A stretch of DNA of 31,851 nucleotides from JBBIJR01 sp037445875 (GCA_037445875.1 JBBIJR010000040.1:1-31851); one strand, 5' to 3'. Numbered from the stretch's first letter, positions 1-8,344 are shown. The notes: generated by a model not told the origin, from the sequence alone. A program made the numbers and translations.

Positions 1-231
1 GAACGGATCTCCTTTTTGGCTGGACGCGACTCCGTCTTCGATGATCGTGATATCATCTCCCTTGCAGGAGAAAATCACCCGGGGCGCGTTGCCCATGATC
101 GAGAAACGGCTGCGGTCCGGAGTAGGCAGCGAACTGTACAAAAAGAACGATGGGCCGCTCCCGTGAAGACGCCGGTACGATTCTGTCAACGAGGTCGGCC
201 ACGGGAGACGTTCATGAACGACGTCCGGCAT
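1..231 (-). CDS. pabB: Para-aminobenzoate synthase component I, N-terminal fragment (runs off window)
   Basis: Seventy-seven uninterrupted codons on the minus strand run from an ATG at 229-231 to the window edge. The residues around 27-55 (PSFFLYSSLP, then DRSRFSIMGNAPRVIFSCKG) have the look of the N-terminal domain of the TrpE/PabB/MenF chorismate-binding family, where a similar stretch precedes a G-x-x-P-R-x-x step. In that family PabB aminates chorismate to 4-amino-4-deoxychorismate with a glutaminase partner. The start lies two bases after the pabC stop, so the two genes should be co-transcribed and probably translationally coupled. The pabC neighbour is the reason for choosing PabB over TrpE; the catalytic C-terminal domain is outside the window, so this stays an inference. 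No strong Shine-Dalgarno is visible. Confidence 0.7.
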   Translation of the reverse strand, partial: MPDVVHERLPWPTSLTESYRRLHGSGPSFFLYSSLPTPDRSRFSIMGNAPRVIFSCKGDDITIIEDGVASSQKGDPF

Positions 232-233
232 GT

Positions 234-1091
234 TCACTCAAGTATTTCGGGAAGCGTCTGGCGGAAGGTGTTAATGATCTCGAGCGTCACGGGTCCGACG
301 CGGCCCGATCCGATCGTCGCCTGGCCCGCGCGCGTCACGGGAAGGACCTGAACGTTGGTGTTGGTGAGGAACACTTCGCTGGCTTTCATCAGGTCTTCCC
401 TGGGGATGATCGTCTCGCGCACGGGATGGTTGAGCCGTTCCTCGAGCAGCTGCAGCACGCGCTTGCGCGTAATGCCCGGGAGGATACTCAAGTCAAGGCT
501 GGGCGTGAGCACTTCGCTGTCATGCACCATGAAGATGTTGCTCGACGTTCCCTCCAGGACAATGCCCGCTTCGTCGTGCAGGATCATCTCGTAGCACTGG
601 CGGTCCAGCGCGGCCTGTTTGGCCAGCACGTACGGCAGCGCGCTCAGCGATTTCAGCGGGGACGCGTGATGGAGCGTCATGAACTCCGCGCCGACGCCTT
701 TTTGATACAGATCGTCGGGGATGACTTTTGACGGGCGGACAAGGATCAATACGACCGGCCGGCTTGCTTCGGAAAAGCCGTAGCCGAACTGGCTCGCAGG
801 TCCGCGCGAGACCGTGATTCGGATGGCGGCATTCTCCAGGCTGTTCTTGATCAGCAGGTCGGCGATGGCATGGCGCATTTCCGCCAGCGTGAGCGGCAGG
901 TTGATGCGGATTCGAGCGCAGCCGGCGGCTAGGCGTTCGTAATGATCGCGGTAGCTGATGATCGACCGTTTGACGCTGCGCAGCGTTTCGAACAGGCCGT
1001 CGCCGTAGAGAAATCCACGGTCCAACGGCGACAGTGCGACGTCGGCTTCGCTCACGAAGGAGCCGTTGTAATACGCCAGATAGTGCTTCAT
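234..1091 (-). CDS. pabC: Class IV aminotransferase, probably 4-amino-4-deoxychorismate lyase
   Basis: A 285-residue fold-type IV PLP enzyme. Family landmarks are visible: an N-terminal DRGFLYGDGLFET (about residues 24-36), the PLP lysine in SPLKSL at about residue 147, EGTSSNIF in the middle, and the cofactor-binding LPGITR motif towards the C-terminus. Known members with this layout are PabC (aminodeoxychorismate to PABA plus pyruvate), branched-chain aminotransferases and D-amino-acid aminotransferases. The pabB-like gene immediately downstream favours PabC. The ATG at 1091 is preferred over an in-frame ATG at 1121, because the -10 box lies only ten bases upstream of the latter and because the family N-terminus aligns from MKHYLAYYNG. 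It is the first gene of a pabC-pabB operon. Confidence 0.75.
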   Translation of the reverse strand: MKHYLAYYNGSFVSEADVALSPLDRGFLYGDGLFETLRSVKRSIISYRDHYERLAAGCARIRINLPLTLAEMRHAIADLLIKNSLENAAIRITVSRGPASQFGYGFSEASRPVVLILVRPSKVIPDDLYQKGVGAEFMTLHHASPLKSLSALPYVLAKQAALDRQCYEMILHDEAGIVLEGTSSNIFMVHDSEVLTPSLDLSILPGITRKRVLQLLEERLNHPVRETIIPREDLMKASEVFLTNTNVQVLPVTRAGQATIGSGRVGPVTLEIINTFRQTLPEILE

Positions 1092-1131
1092 GGACGGGTG
1101 AGAGATGTAGCGCAATCGCATGGACGTAAAA

Positions 1132-1160
1132 ATTATAACAAAGGAGGCTTCAGATGCAAA
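1132..1160 (-). promoter_or_regulatory. Sigma-70-type promoter for pabC-pabB
   Basis: On the minus strand TTTGCA (1160-1155) is followed after exactly 17 bases by a perfect TATAAT (1137-1132). Transcription would start near 1125, giving a leader of about 34 bases to the ATG at 1091. The -35 matches the consensus at four of six positions. The call is from sequence only. Confidence 0.5.
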
Positions 1161-1198
1161 GGAAAAGGAGTATCATTCAAGAATCAGGTCTATTCTGA
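1140..1198 (+). other. Strong ribosome binding site with a 14-codon open frame; possible relic gene start
   Basis: AAAGGAGG at 1140-1147 is followed six bases later by ATG at 1154 and an open frame of only 14 codons ending in TGA at 1198. The peptide would start MQRKRSIIQES. The site is one of the best Shine-Dalgarno sequences in the window, yet it serves nothing of recognisable size. It lies at the head of the decayed cargo island and overlaps the divergent pabC promoter. It may be the surviving start of a lost gene or a leader peptide. From 1199 to 1349 I see nothing recognisable. Confidence 0.3.
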
Positions 1199-1349
1199 TT
1201 TCTCAACGCCCCAAACATGACGGATGTCATTAGCCTACATGGAACTCATCGTATCTTTACATTGGGTTGGTCTTTTGTGAGTGGGGGAGGCCGAGCCCAA
1301 CCGAGCCTGTGGCCAAATTTCGGCACACCTAGCCGAAAGAGGACGGCCC

Positions 1350-1668
1350 CGCGTATAAGCTGGGTTTGGGAGCGCTCGATGCACAACTTCCTCAGAAGTT
1401 CGAATTCTTCCAGAACTATCCAGGTTGCCGTTCCTCACGGGACTCGACGGATCCTGAAACCGACGACGAAACAGGACTTGACAACTTTTTTTTCGGAATT
1501 GTATCTTGAATCGAGCGGGTAAACCCAACTAAGCCCAACCAAGCCGGAGGGGAGGCAGGTCGACACCCATTCGCATTTGAGAGCCACCAGTTGGCCAGCG
1601 GAGTATATGTAATACGTTTGCAGGCACGCGGCGTCTCGCGAAGCCGCAAGGTACTTCTGGTGAAGTGA
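1350..1668 (+). pseudogene. Mosaic relic of T9SS cargo gene ends
   Basis: Two recognisable pieces remain. Bases 1350-1422 match 5434-5506 (the linker before the metalloprotease sorting domain) with about four differences, and still read AYKLGLGALDAQLPQKFEF then FQNYP before losing the NPFN part. Bases 1583-1668 match the ends of the next two cargo genes (about 2508-2590 and 3412-3497), reading HQLASGVYVIRLQA through the terminal RKVLLVK and a TGA stop. The intervening 160 bases, including the open frame GCRSSRDSTDPETDDETG, match neither. No complete reading frame spans the relic. It appears to join the sorting-domain start of one paralogue to the end of another. The stretch 1669-1747 holds a duplicated spacer (see the repeat entry) and the leader of the next gene. 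Confidence 0.7.
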
Positions 1669-1703
1669 AACGCCGCGAAACAAACAAAACGCGGAGGTGT
1701 CCC
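1666..1703. repeat. Duplicated stop-to-RBS spacer of T9SS cargo genes
   Basis: Bases 1666-1703 match 3495-3532 over 38 ungapped positions with three differences. The unit runs from the TGA stop of a cargo gene through ACGCCGCGAAA and ACGCGGAGGTGTCCC. In the second copy this delivers GGAGG (3522-3526) six bases before the metalloprotease ATG at 3533. In the first copy no ATG follows, so the Shine-Dalgarno is orphaned. The homology extends leftward into the coding ends, so the duplicated block covers gene end plus spacer. Confidence 0.75.
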
Positions 1704-1747
1704 TGTTACTGCAATTCCTCTGTGAATCTGAATGAAAGGCATACTCG

Positions 1748-2590
1748 ATGAGACTACTCACCACACTCTTGGCCGTACTTTGGATGACCTCCGAATCAAG
1801 AGCTCAATCCCCGCAGGACTTCTTCCCCGCCCAAGTTGGGGATTTGTGGGAGTATCAAGGGGACTTTGGCTGGTATAGAAACGCGATCACGCGGGATTCC
1901 GTGGATGCAGACAGTAACGTTTACCTCTTTTACAACGACCAATCTCTTCCTTCTTATCGTATCGACACGCTCCTCTGTGTTACCCGATTCGTCTTTTCCG
2001 TCGAGTTTCTGTATTATCGACTGAATGCCGATTCCGGAGAGATATGGGTCTACGATCCGCGGCCTTCAGGTTTGTTTGCTTGGATTGCGGACATAGAAAC
2101 GACGTTTGTTTTTGGGCAACCGTCGGTCATCAAGATCATTCGCTATGGGCCCGATTCGACGAATCTCGGGTGGTATTACATCGAACGCTATCTTGCAAGT
2201 AGTTTTGGCCTCATCTACGAATGGTGGGAACCTGGCGAGATGACATACTTGTCAGGATGCATCATCGACGGAGATACCTTTGGAACCATCACCGATGTGA
2301 CCCCTTCACCGACCAGTTCGTCACCCTCGAATATCCAAATATTGAGCGCTTATCCAAATCCGTTCAATCAGATTTCTCACTTGGCTGTTCACCTGTCCTA
2401 CGGGACGAGATTCACGCTTCGGGTATACGACATGCTTGGTCGTGAAGTGAGAAAGATATATGATGGTTACCGCCCAGCGGGTAGACACCGATTCACTTTC
2501 AACGGCCACAAATTGGCCAGCGGAGTGTATATAATACGATTACAGGCAGGCGGCGTCTCGCGAAGCCGCAAGGTTCTTTTGGTGAAATAA
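1748..2590 (+). CDS. Secreted protein with C-terminal T9SS type A sorting domain
   Basis: A 280-residue protein. Residues 1-19 form a signal peptide ending SRAQ. The middle (about 25-190) is a beta-rich domain of unknown function with FFPAQVGDLWEY near its start and a YLSGCIIDGDTFG stretch near its end. The last 80 residues form a T9SS sorting domain: YPNPFN, then LRVYDMLGREV, LASGVYIIRL and the terminal KVLLVK. In known systems such domains direct export through the outer membrane and are often removed or anchored afterwards. GAAAGG at 1734-1739 precedes the ATG by eight bases. The following gene is a paralogue, collinear along its whole length but damaged. The catalytic or binding role is unknown. 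This is the only intact cargo gene in the island. Confidence 0.8.
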   Translation: MRLLTTLLAVLWMTSESRAQSPQDFFPAQVGDLWEYQGDFGWYRNAITRDSVDADSNVYLFYNDQSLPSYRIDTLLCVTRFVFSVEFLYYRLNADSGEIWVYDPRPSGLFAWIADIETTFVFGQPSVIKIIRYGPDSTNLGWYYIERYLASSFGLIYEWWEPGEMTYLSGCIIDGDTFGTITDVTPSPTSSSPSNIQILSAYPNPFNQISHLAVHLSYGTRFTLRVYDMLGREVRKIYDGYRPAGRHRFTFNGHKLASGVYIIRLQAGGVSRSRKVLLVK

Positions 2591-2651
2591 CGAGGCGAGA
2601 GATTGCCTATGCAGCCCATGACTCACTAAGTCGAGCAGAGAGGATCGGACC

Positions 2652-3497
2652 ATGAAACCAAACTTACTGATTGTCGCGCTTGTCTTAATCCCAGCTGGCG
2701 TGAGAACGCAATCCTTTGAGGCTTTCTTTCCGGCAAGCGTGGGGAACAGGTGGCAATACGCCGATATCAACGGCAATCTTGCGGCTGCCTTGAACTGGAG
2801 TATTTCAAGGGATTCGGTTGGATCTGACGGAAAAAATTTCTTTTGACAGGACGTTGCCAAGTTCTCAATTGACACAGCGCTTTCCGTCTTCACGACACCC
2901 TTGCTCCATCCGTTCTGGAAAGACTCGATTTTTCGCTTACGCGCAGATACCGGTGACATCTGGTGTTACTATCCATCTTGTGCCTCCAATTATTTCGTGT
3001 GGGTCGCGGATCAATTCGAGGGCAACGTATTTGGTGTACCGTCTACTATCAAAGTCTTCCGATACGGCCCGTCGACGGTCTTCTACTATGAGGAAAGACA
3101 CTTGGCAACGGGATTCGGCCTCATCTGGTATTGGGCAGAGCCTGCGAACATTGCATACCTGTCGGGATGTGTCATCGAAGGAGACACTTTCGGGATCATT
3201 ACTTCAGTCGCAGCACAGCAAGGCAGCGCTGTACCTACGGATGACTTTGTGCGTTGCTACCCAAATCCTTTCAACGTGAGCATTCAAATTGATGTCTTGT
3301 TGTCGTCAAGTGTGGATCTGGACCTTACCTTGTATGATGTCCTGGGACGACCTGTTCGAAGAATGCGCGGTGGTCGAGGAACCGTTGGTAAACATACCTT
3401 TACTGTCGATGGACGAAACTTGGCCAGCGGTGTCTATATCGTACGATTGCAGGCAGGCGGCGTATCACAGAGCCGCAAGATAGTTCTGGTGAAGTGA
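2652..3497 (+). pseudogene. Damaged paralogue of the preceding T9SS cargo gene
   Basis: The start (MKPNLLIVALVLIPAGVRTQ signal peptide) and the end (YPNPFN, YDVLGRPVRR, LASGVYIVRL, terminal KIVLVK) are in the same frame, but TGA at 2844-2846 interrupts it. The lesion is not a simple nonsense change. Between about 2832 and 2871 the neighbour-like residues appear one frame over: FDRTLPSSQ corresponds to YNDQSLPSYR of the intact paralogue. The original frame then returns with IDTALSVF against IDTLLCVT. This fits one extra A in the A6 run at about 2830-2835 and one lost base near 2870 (in the run around CTCAATTG). The reconstructed length is close to the paralogue's 280 residues. As it stands, translation gives a 64-residue fragment. 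Confidence 0.75.
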
Positions 3498-3532
3498 TAC
3501 GCCGCGAAAGAAACAAGACGCGGAGGTGTCCC

Positions 3533-5754
3533 ATGAAACAGTCCCTATTGTTAATGGCGGTTGTGTGCTGTTTGGTCGGTCATTCAGCCTTCCTTGGGCA
3601 CGCGCAATCGCTCGACAGTTGCATTATTCAATTGCCTGATGGAACTCAACCGGTAGCAATGCAGAAAGGAGGCAAATGGATTCCGTCCAGAGATACGTTC
3701 AATGTGTTGGTGGTGTTTGCACAGTTCCCCGACGACCGATTTGACACCCTCAACGCCCCGTGGCCAACAAGACCCTTGCAAAGCATCTTCACACCACCGA
3801 CTTATTTTTCCACTTTTGTCGATTCGACGGGAGCGCTGAACTCGCAGAATGCGAACATGACCCACTACTTCCGGGCCATGTCGACGAATCAGTTCATTCT
3901 TACCGGTACCGCGTATTTCGTTGTAACTCCGCATACGAGAGACTGGTATTTGAACAACGGGAAGCGGATGTTCGACATAAACAAGGAGGTCTTGCTGAAA
4001 CTCGATTCGACGATCAGTTTCGCTCCCTTCGACAAGTGGATTCGCGGAACCAATTACAACCATACGAAAGGCCAGGACAGTATTATTGACATGATCTTCA
4101 TGCTATATCGGAATGTGTCAAGCGAATATCCTGGGGATTCTGTTCGATCTGTCCGAGAGGCATTGGGCTTCGCGGGCGGACAGGCAGATCTCGGCAGACA
4201 GGGATCGTATTACGTAGATGGGGGAGTTCGAAAGGTGAAGACGTATAGCCTTGAAAGCGGCACCACCAGCGTAGTGGCCGTCGACGGGCTCAGCCTTCCA
4301 CCTTACCATGTTCAGATCCACGAATTCACGCATTTCTTCTTTGAAGGGTCAAACTCCGATCACAGCGGGGGAGGTTTCTGGGCGATGTTGAATAATTGGG
4401 CGGCTCGCTTCAATGCGTTGGATCAGAGCCTTGCCAATTCCTATGAAAGGGAATGGGTCGGATGGCACTACCCGGACAGCATAGGGACTACGTCGGGCAT
4501 CTACTACAACCTGACCTTGACCGACTATGCTACCACAAACAAATCGTACAAAATCAAAGTACCGGGGTCGAACCCAAACGAGGTTTACCGGCTGGAGTAT
4601 CACACGCGGGCATCTCAATTCGACACACCGGACCAGAGTGATTCGACAGCAAAGGGACTGTACATTATCCATCAATTTGGAGCGTCCAATATCGACAATT
4701 CGATGCGACTGATCCCTGCCGATGGTAATTGGAACTGGATCGTCAACGAAGAAGCCTGCCCATCATACTATCCACAAGGTCTGCCTATATACCGTTACAA
4801 TTACCCCGATGCAGTTGACGGGTATAATGATTGTCGGGTCGTTCCGTTCACGTGGTCCGGCGGCTCGCTTTGCAGCGGCGATCCTCCCTCACCGGGACAC
4901 TATATGCATTTCCGAAGGGATTGGAAGACCGGACAACTCATTGAATCCACTTTCTACCGTGGGGATGGAGCTGACCAGTTCAATACAACCCATAACAACT
5001 TGTTCTCACCATGGAGCAATCCGCGGTCTCTTACGAACACGAAGGTCTCCAGCGATTTGGCCATCGAAGTGGTCTCCGAGTCGAACGGCGTGTTGACGTT
5101 TAACTCTACGTCGGTGAGGCAAACGCTGTTTCTGCAGTACCGTCGAAACCCTATATGTGCCGAATTGACATTCCGAACAACAAGGTCATTTGGTACAAAA
5201 ATCTCGAGTCCGATGTCACCCACTACGAAGTCTGGAGAGGCCAGTCTTCGAGCCCAACGACGCTCCCGACCTCATGGACATTGAAAGCAACCGTCTCCGA
5301 CACGTTCTGGGTCGAGACCGACTATGATTTGCAGCAAACGGCCTCGCAATACCTGCACTATAAGGTCCGTGCAAAGGACTCTCAGGCTAAACTCTCGGTG
5401 TATTCGAATTCCCTTGCCGCCGGAAAGGGTCCCGCGTATAAGCTAGGTTTGGGAGCGCTCGATGCGCAACTTCCGCAGAAGTTCGAATTGTTCCAGAACT
5501 ATCCGAACCCGTTCAACCCATCGACCACCATTCGCTATGCGCTGCCGACGGCCACGTACGTCGTGCTTGAGATCTATAACCTGCTAGGGCAGGAAGTGCG
5601 GACGCTCGTGAGCGCCAGCATGCCGGCCGGCTATCATGACGTGAACTGGGACGGGAAAGACCGCTCGGGTAACCTCGTTCCCTCGGGCGTATACATCTAC
5701 CGGATTCGGACGAAAGAATTCTCGACGGCGAACAAGATGATTCTCGTCAAGTGA
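3533..5754 (+). pseudogene. M6-like secreted metalloprotease with T9SS sorting domain, frameshifted
   Basis: GGAGG at 3522-3526 fixes the ATG at 3533; the product begins with a signal peptide (MKQSLLLMAVVCC to about residue 25). The protease domain follows, with the zinc motif HEFTH at residues 263-267 and then FFFEGSNSDHSGGG and a tryptophan-rich segment, as in M6/immune-inhibitor-A-like peptidases. Frame is lost near 5104: upstream reads GVLTFN, and from 5104 the next frame reads LYVGEANAVSAVPSKPYM, WYKNLESDVTHYEVWRG (a fibronectin-III-like module), KFELFQNYPNPFNPSTTIRY and a terminal KMILVK. Adding one C at about 5104 (AAC-CTC for AACTC) restores a protein of about 740 residues. As sequenced, the frame stops at 5284 without the sorting domain. 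Catalytic activity is inferred only from the motif. Confidence 0.75.
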
Positions 5755-5781
5755 ACCCCGCTTACCTGCCTTCTTTCATTC

Positions 5782-5819
5782 ACGCCAGCTCTTTCGAGGG
5801 CTGGCGTTGTCGTTTTTTG
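5782..5819 (+). terminator. Intrinsic terminator after the metalloprotease gene
   Basis: ACGCCAGC (5782-5789) pairs with GCTGGCGT (5800-5807) around a ten-base loop, and a T-rich tail with six consecutive Ts follows. It lies 27 bases past the cargo-gene stop and before the mqnC promoter, closing the island. Confidence 0.8.
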
Positions 5820-5834
5820 ACCTGATCAAAACCC

Positions 5835-5863
5835 TTGCCCCGCTCCCTTTTTATCGTTATGTT
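5835..5863 (+). promoter_or_regulatory. Possible promoter for mqnC
   Basis: TTGCCC (5835-5840), a 17-base spacer and TATGTT (5858-5863) lie directly after the terminator. Each box matches the consensus at four of six positions. Transcription would start near 5870, which favours the ATG at 5898 over the ATG at 5859 that lies inside the -10 box. Confidence 0.35.
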
Positions 5864-5897
5864 GCGCCAAGTTTCAGAAAATTGTGGAACTTTCGAG

Positions 5898-6983
5898 ATG
5901 CTCGAAACCGTTTACACCAAAGTCGAGAAGGGCGAACGCCTCACCCGTGAAGACGGGCTGGCGCTGTACGAGTGCAGAGAATTGCCCCTGCTGAGCTTTC
6001 TGGCGGACCATGTGCGGCAGAAAAAGAAACCGGACCCGGTCGTCACGTACATCATCGACCGGAATATTAATTATACCAACGTCTGCGTGGATCTGTGCAG
6101 TTTCTGCGCCTTCTACCGCCCGGTCGGATCGGACGAAGGATACGTGCTGCCCTACGAGGAAATCGACCGGAAGATCGACGAACTCATCGAACTCGAGGGT
6201 ATCCAGATCCTGATGCAGGGCGGACTGAATCCGAAACTCAAGATCGAATTTTACGAAGACCTGTTCCGCCACCTCAAGTCCCGCTATCCGCAGATCTGGC
6301 TGCACTGCCTGAGCGCGCCCGAGATCGCCTACATCGCCAAGATATCGGAACTCGATCTCGAAAGCTGTCTGCGCCGCCTGAAAGACGCCGGCCTCGATTC
6401 CGTGCCGGGCGCCGGGGCGGAAATTCTCGTGGATCGGGTACGGCAGATGATCTCGCGCGGCAAATGCGACGCACAGTCGTGGCTCGAAGTGCACCGCACC
6501 TGTCACAAAGTGGGCCTGACGACGACCGCCACGATGATGTACGGGCACGTGGAGACGATCGAGGAACGCATCGACCATATGCTCAAAATCCGCGACCTTC
6601 AGGACGAAAGCCTCGCGAAGTACGGCCGAGGTTTCACGGCGTTTATCCCGTGGAATTTCCAGCCCGACAACACCCCGCTCGCCCATCATCCCAACCTGCG
6701 CCTGACGACGACGACGGAGTATCTGCAGACGCTGGCGATCTCGCGCCTGATGCTCCACAACATCGATAATTTTCAGGTATCGTGGGTAACGCAGGGGCAG
6801 GACGTGGCACAGCTGGGACTGCACTACGGTGCGAACGATTTCGGAAGCCTGATGATCGAGGAAAACGTGGTGAGCCAGAACGGCACGAATTTCAAGGTCA
6901 CCGTCAAGGACATCGAAAAACTCATCTCCGACGCCGGCTTTCTCCCCAAACGCCGGAACAACCACTACGAATTGATCAACTGA
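5898..6983 (+). CDS. mqnC: Cyclic dehypoxanthinyl futalosine synthase (radical SAM)
   Basis: A 361-residue radical SAM enzyme. The cluster motif CVDLCSFC (C63, C67, C70) lies after NINYTNVC, as is usual in the MqnC/MqnE/CofH group. LMQGGLNPKLKIEFYEDL and the region FIPWNFQPDNTPL are typical of MqnC. In the futalosine menaquinone pathway MqnC cyclises dehypoxanthine futalosine to the cyclic product that MqnD then cleaves. MqnE and the CofG/CofH enzymes share the fold, but the QGG and PWNFQPDNTPL stretches and the length fit MqnC best. The ATG at 5898 gives the usual family length. It is a single-gene unit here, between a terminator and a convergent gene; other mqn genes must lie elsewhere. Confidence 0.88.
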   Translation: MLETVYTKVEKGERLTREDGLALYECRELPLLSFLADHVRQKKKPDPVVTYIIDRNINYTNVCVDLCSFCAFYRPVGSDEGYVLPYEEIDRKIDELIELEGIQILMQGGLNPKLKIEFYEDLFRHLKSRYPQIWLHCLSAPEIAYIAKISELDLESCLRRLKDAGLDSVPGAGAEILVDRVRQMISRGKCDAQSWLEVHRTCHKVGLTTTATMMYGHVETIEERIDHMLKIRDLQDESLAKYGRGFTAFIPWNFQPDNTPLAHHPNLRLTTTTEYLQTLAISRLMLHNIDNFQVSWVTQGQDVAQLGLHYGANDFGSLMIEENVVSQNGTNFKVTVKDIEKLISDAGFLPKRRNNHYELIN

Positions 6984-7081
6984 TCGGGCCGACCGTGGCC
7001 GGTCCTTCGCTCGCCTTATTACTCACTTCTCTTCGCCCGTGAACTCGCCGAACGCGGTCTTCACCTGAACACGCCGCTCGT

Positions 7082-8344
7082 TCAATACAGCTTCTTCAGC
7101 GCCGCCCCGCGATAATAGAACCGGATGATCTGGTCGGCGCTGTATCCCCGCCGGGCCATCTCGAGCGCGCCGTACTGGCACATCCCCACGCCGTGCCCGA
7201 ACCCCGCGCCCTTGCACACAACCGTCCTGATCGTGCCGTTATCGTTTCGGTCGATGTCGATGCGGAAGAGAGAACTGTAGAGGATGTACTTCTCCCCGCG
7301 CAAAACGCGCCGGGCCTGTTCACCGCTGACCACGTAGATGTCCCGCGTGAAGCCGATTTTTAATTCCTGCACGCGCTGGGAAGAGTCCCGTTTCAATATG
7401 GCCAGGTTGTACAATCTCTGCCCTTCCAGTTTCGAAAAATCCTCTTCCGGCAGGTCCTTCTGCATTACGAGAGGCAGATTTTTCCTGAGCAGAGATTCCA
7501 ACTCCTCACCGGTCCACTTCAATTCCCACCGGTGATGCGGTGACTTCTCGCAGAACGCGCGGTCATCGACAATGTCGCTCAGGCGGGTGAGATAGGCCGT
7601 CCGGTCGGAAGTTTTCCATACGTCCTCCGCGCTGGCCGTCACGCCGCCGCAGGTGGAGAAATAGACGGCATTGATGGGTTTGCCTTCGAATTCTGCGATC
7701 TGCCCCACCGTTTCCAACACGGCCTGGTTCGTGAGATCGCTTTCGCTCGATGCGCCGCCGTAGACCTGATCGTTCACGTCGGCGACAAAATCGTACCCGT
7801 TCTTGTATTTCCCTTTATTCCGGACGGCGTACGTTCGGGCGGCAATCGCCTGGGCCTTGGCCGCTTCCAGTTCCGACGTGCTCACTCGTCCGATCTCGTT
7901 GCGTACGACTCCCATCAGATACGATTCCATGTCCAGTGAGTTGACCACGTGCAGCACGCTGTCGGCGACAAACGCAGTCAGCGTTCCACGATAGGATTTG
8001 CCTCCTAGTTCGAAACGCCCCTCGGCAGCACCGGACGTCAACACAAGCCGGGCGGTCTTCCCCGTCAGGCTCTGCCCGTCACCGAACTCCACCATCCCGT
8101 CGGCCCGCCGCAACTGGATCTTCTGGCCGCCCGAGACGATGGCCAGGTCCGTCGTTTCTCCTTCGTTGCGCAAGGCAAACGCCGATGTGCCCAAAACAGA
8201 GACCTGCCCGTCGGCTTTTTGAATTAGAACCTTGACGTGAGGTGCGGATCCCGTGTCCGGGAGGCTTCGTGTCGTGACCCCGGCGGAACATCCTATTAAG
8301 ACAAACATAATCAATAAGATAAGAGCGGTGATGAGCTTCTTCAT
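7082..8344 (-). CDS. SpoIID/LytB-domain lipoprotein
   Basis: A 420-residue protein. Residues 1-19 form a lipoprotein signal (MKKLITALILLIMFVLIGC, lipobox LIGC), so it is probably anchored to a membrane on the periplasmic side. The SpoIID domain covers roughly residues 110-420, with SLDMESYLMGVVRNEI, AAKAQAIAARTYA, FSTCGGVTASAEDVW and the C-terminal GFGHGVGMCQYGA motif. SpoIID proteins are lytic transglycosylases acting on denuded glycan strands in sporulators; homologues in non-sporulating Gram-negatives are little understood. The ATG at 8344 gives the signal peptide directly. An upstream in-frame ATG at 8398 overlaps the -35 box of the divergent small gene and is rejected. No strong Shine-Dalgarno is visible. 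It converges on mqnC. Confidence 0.85.
   Translation of the reverse strand: MKKLITALILLIMFVLIGCSAGVTTRSLPDTGSAPHVKVLIQKADGQVSVLGTSAFALRNEGETTDLAIVSGGQKIQLRRADGMVEFGDGQSLTGKTARLVLTSGAAEGRFELGGKSYRGTLTAFVADSVLHVVNSLDMESYLMGVVRNEIGRVSTSELEAAKAQAIAARTYAVRNKGKYKNGYDFVADVNDQVYGGASSESDLTNQAVLETVGQIAEFEGKPINAVYFSTCGGVTASAEDVWKTSDRTAYLTRLSDIVDDRAFCEKSPHHRWELKWTGEELESLLRKNLPLVMQKDLPEEDFSKLEGQRLYNLAILKRDSSQRVQELKIGFTRDIYVVSGEQARRVLRGEKYILYSSLFRIDIDRNDNGTIRTVVCKGAGFGHGVGMCQYGALEMARRGYSADQIIRFYYRGAALKKLY

Noticed and set aside
2844..2846. In-frame TGA read as selenocysteine
   Set aside because: The stretch after it is better explained by a one-base frame change matching the intact paralogue; no convincing SECIS-like hairpin was seen immediately downstream and the family has no redox cysteine at that place.
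5100..5160. Programmed ribosomal frameshift in the metalloprotease
   Set aside because: No X-XXY-YYZ heptamer or A6/A7 slippery run is at the frame change near 5104; a simple C deletion accounts for it.
5874..6965. Long minus-strand open frame opposite mqnC
   Set aside because: It is the mirror of a well-conserved radical SAM gene in high-GC sequence, has no recognisable motif and no ribosome site.
6984..7003. GC-rich imperfect hairpin after mqnC as terminator
   Set aside because: The stem has a mismatch, the loop is only two bases and no T-run follows.
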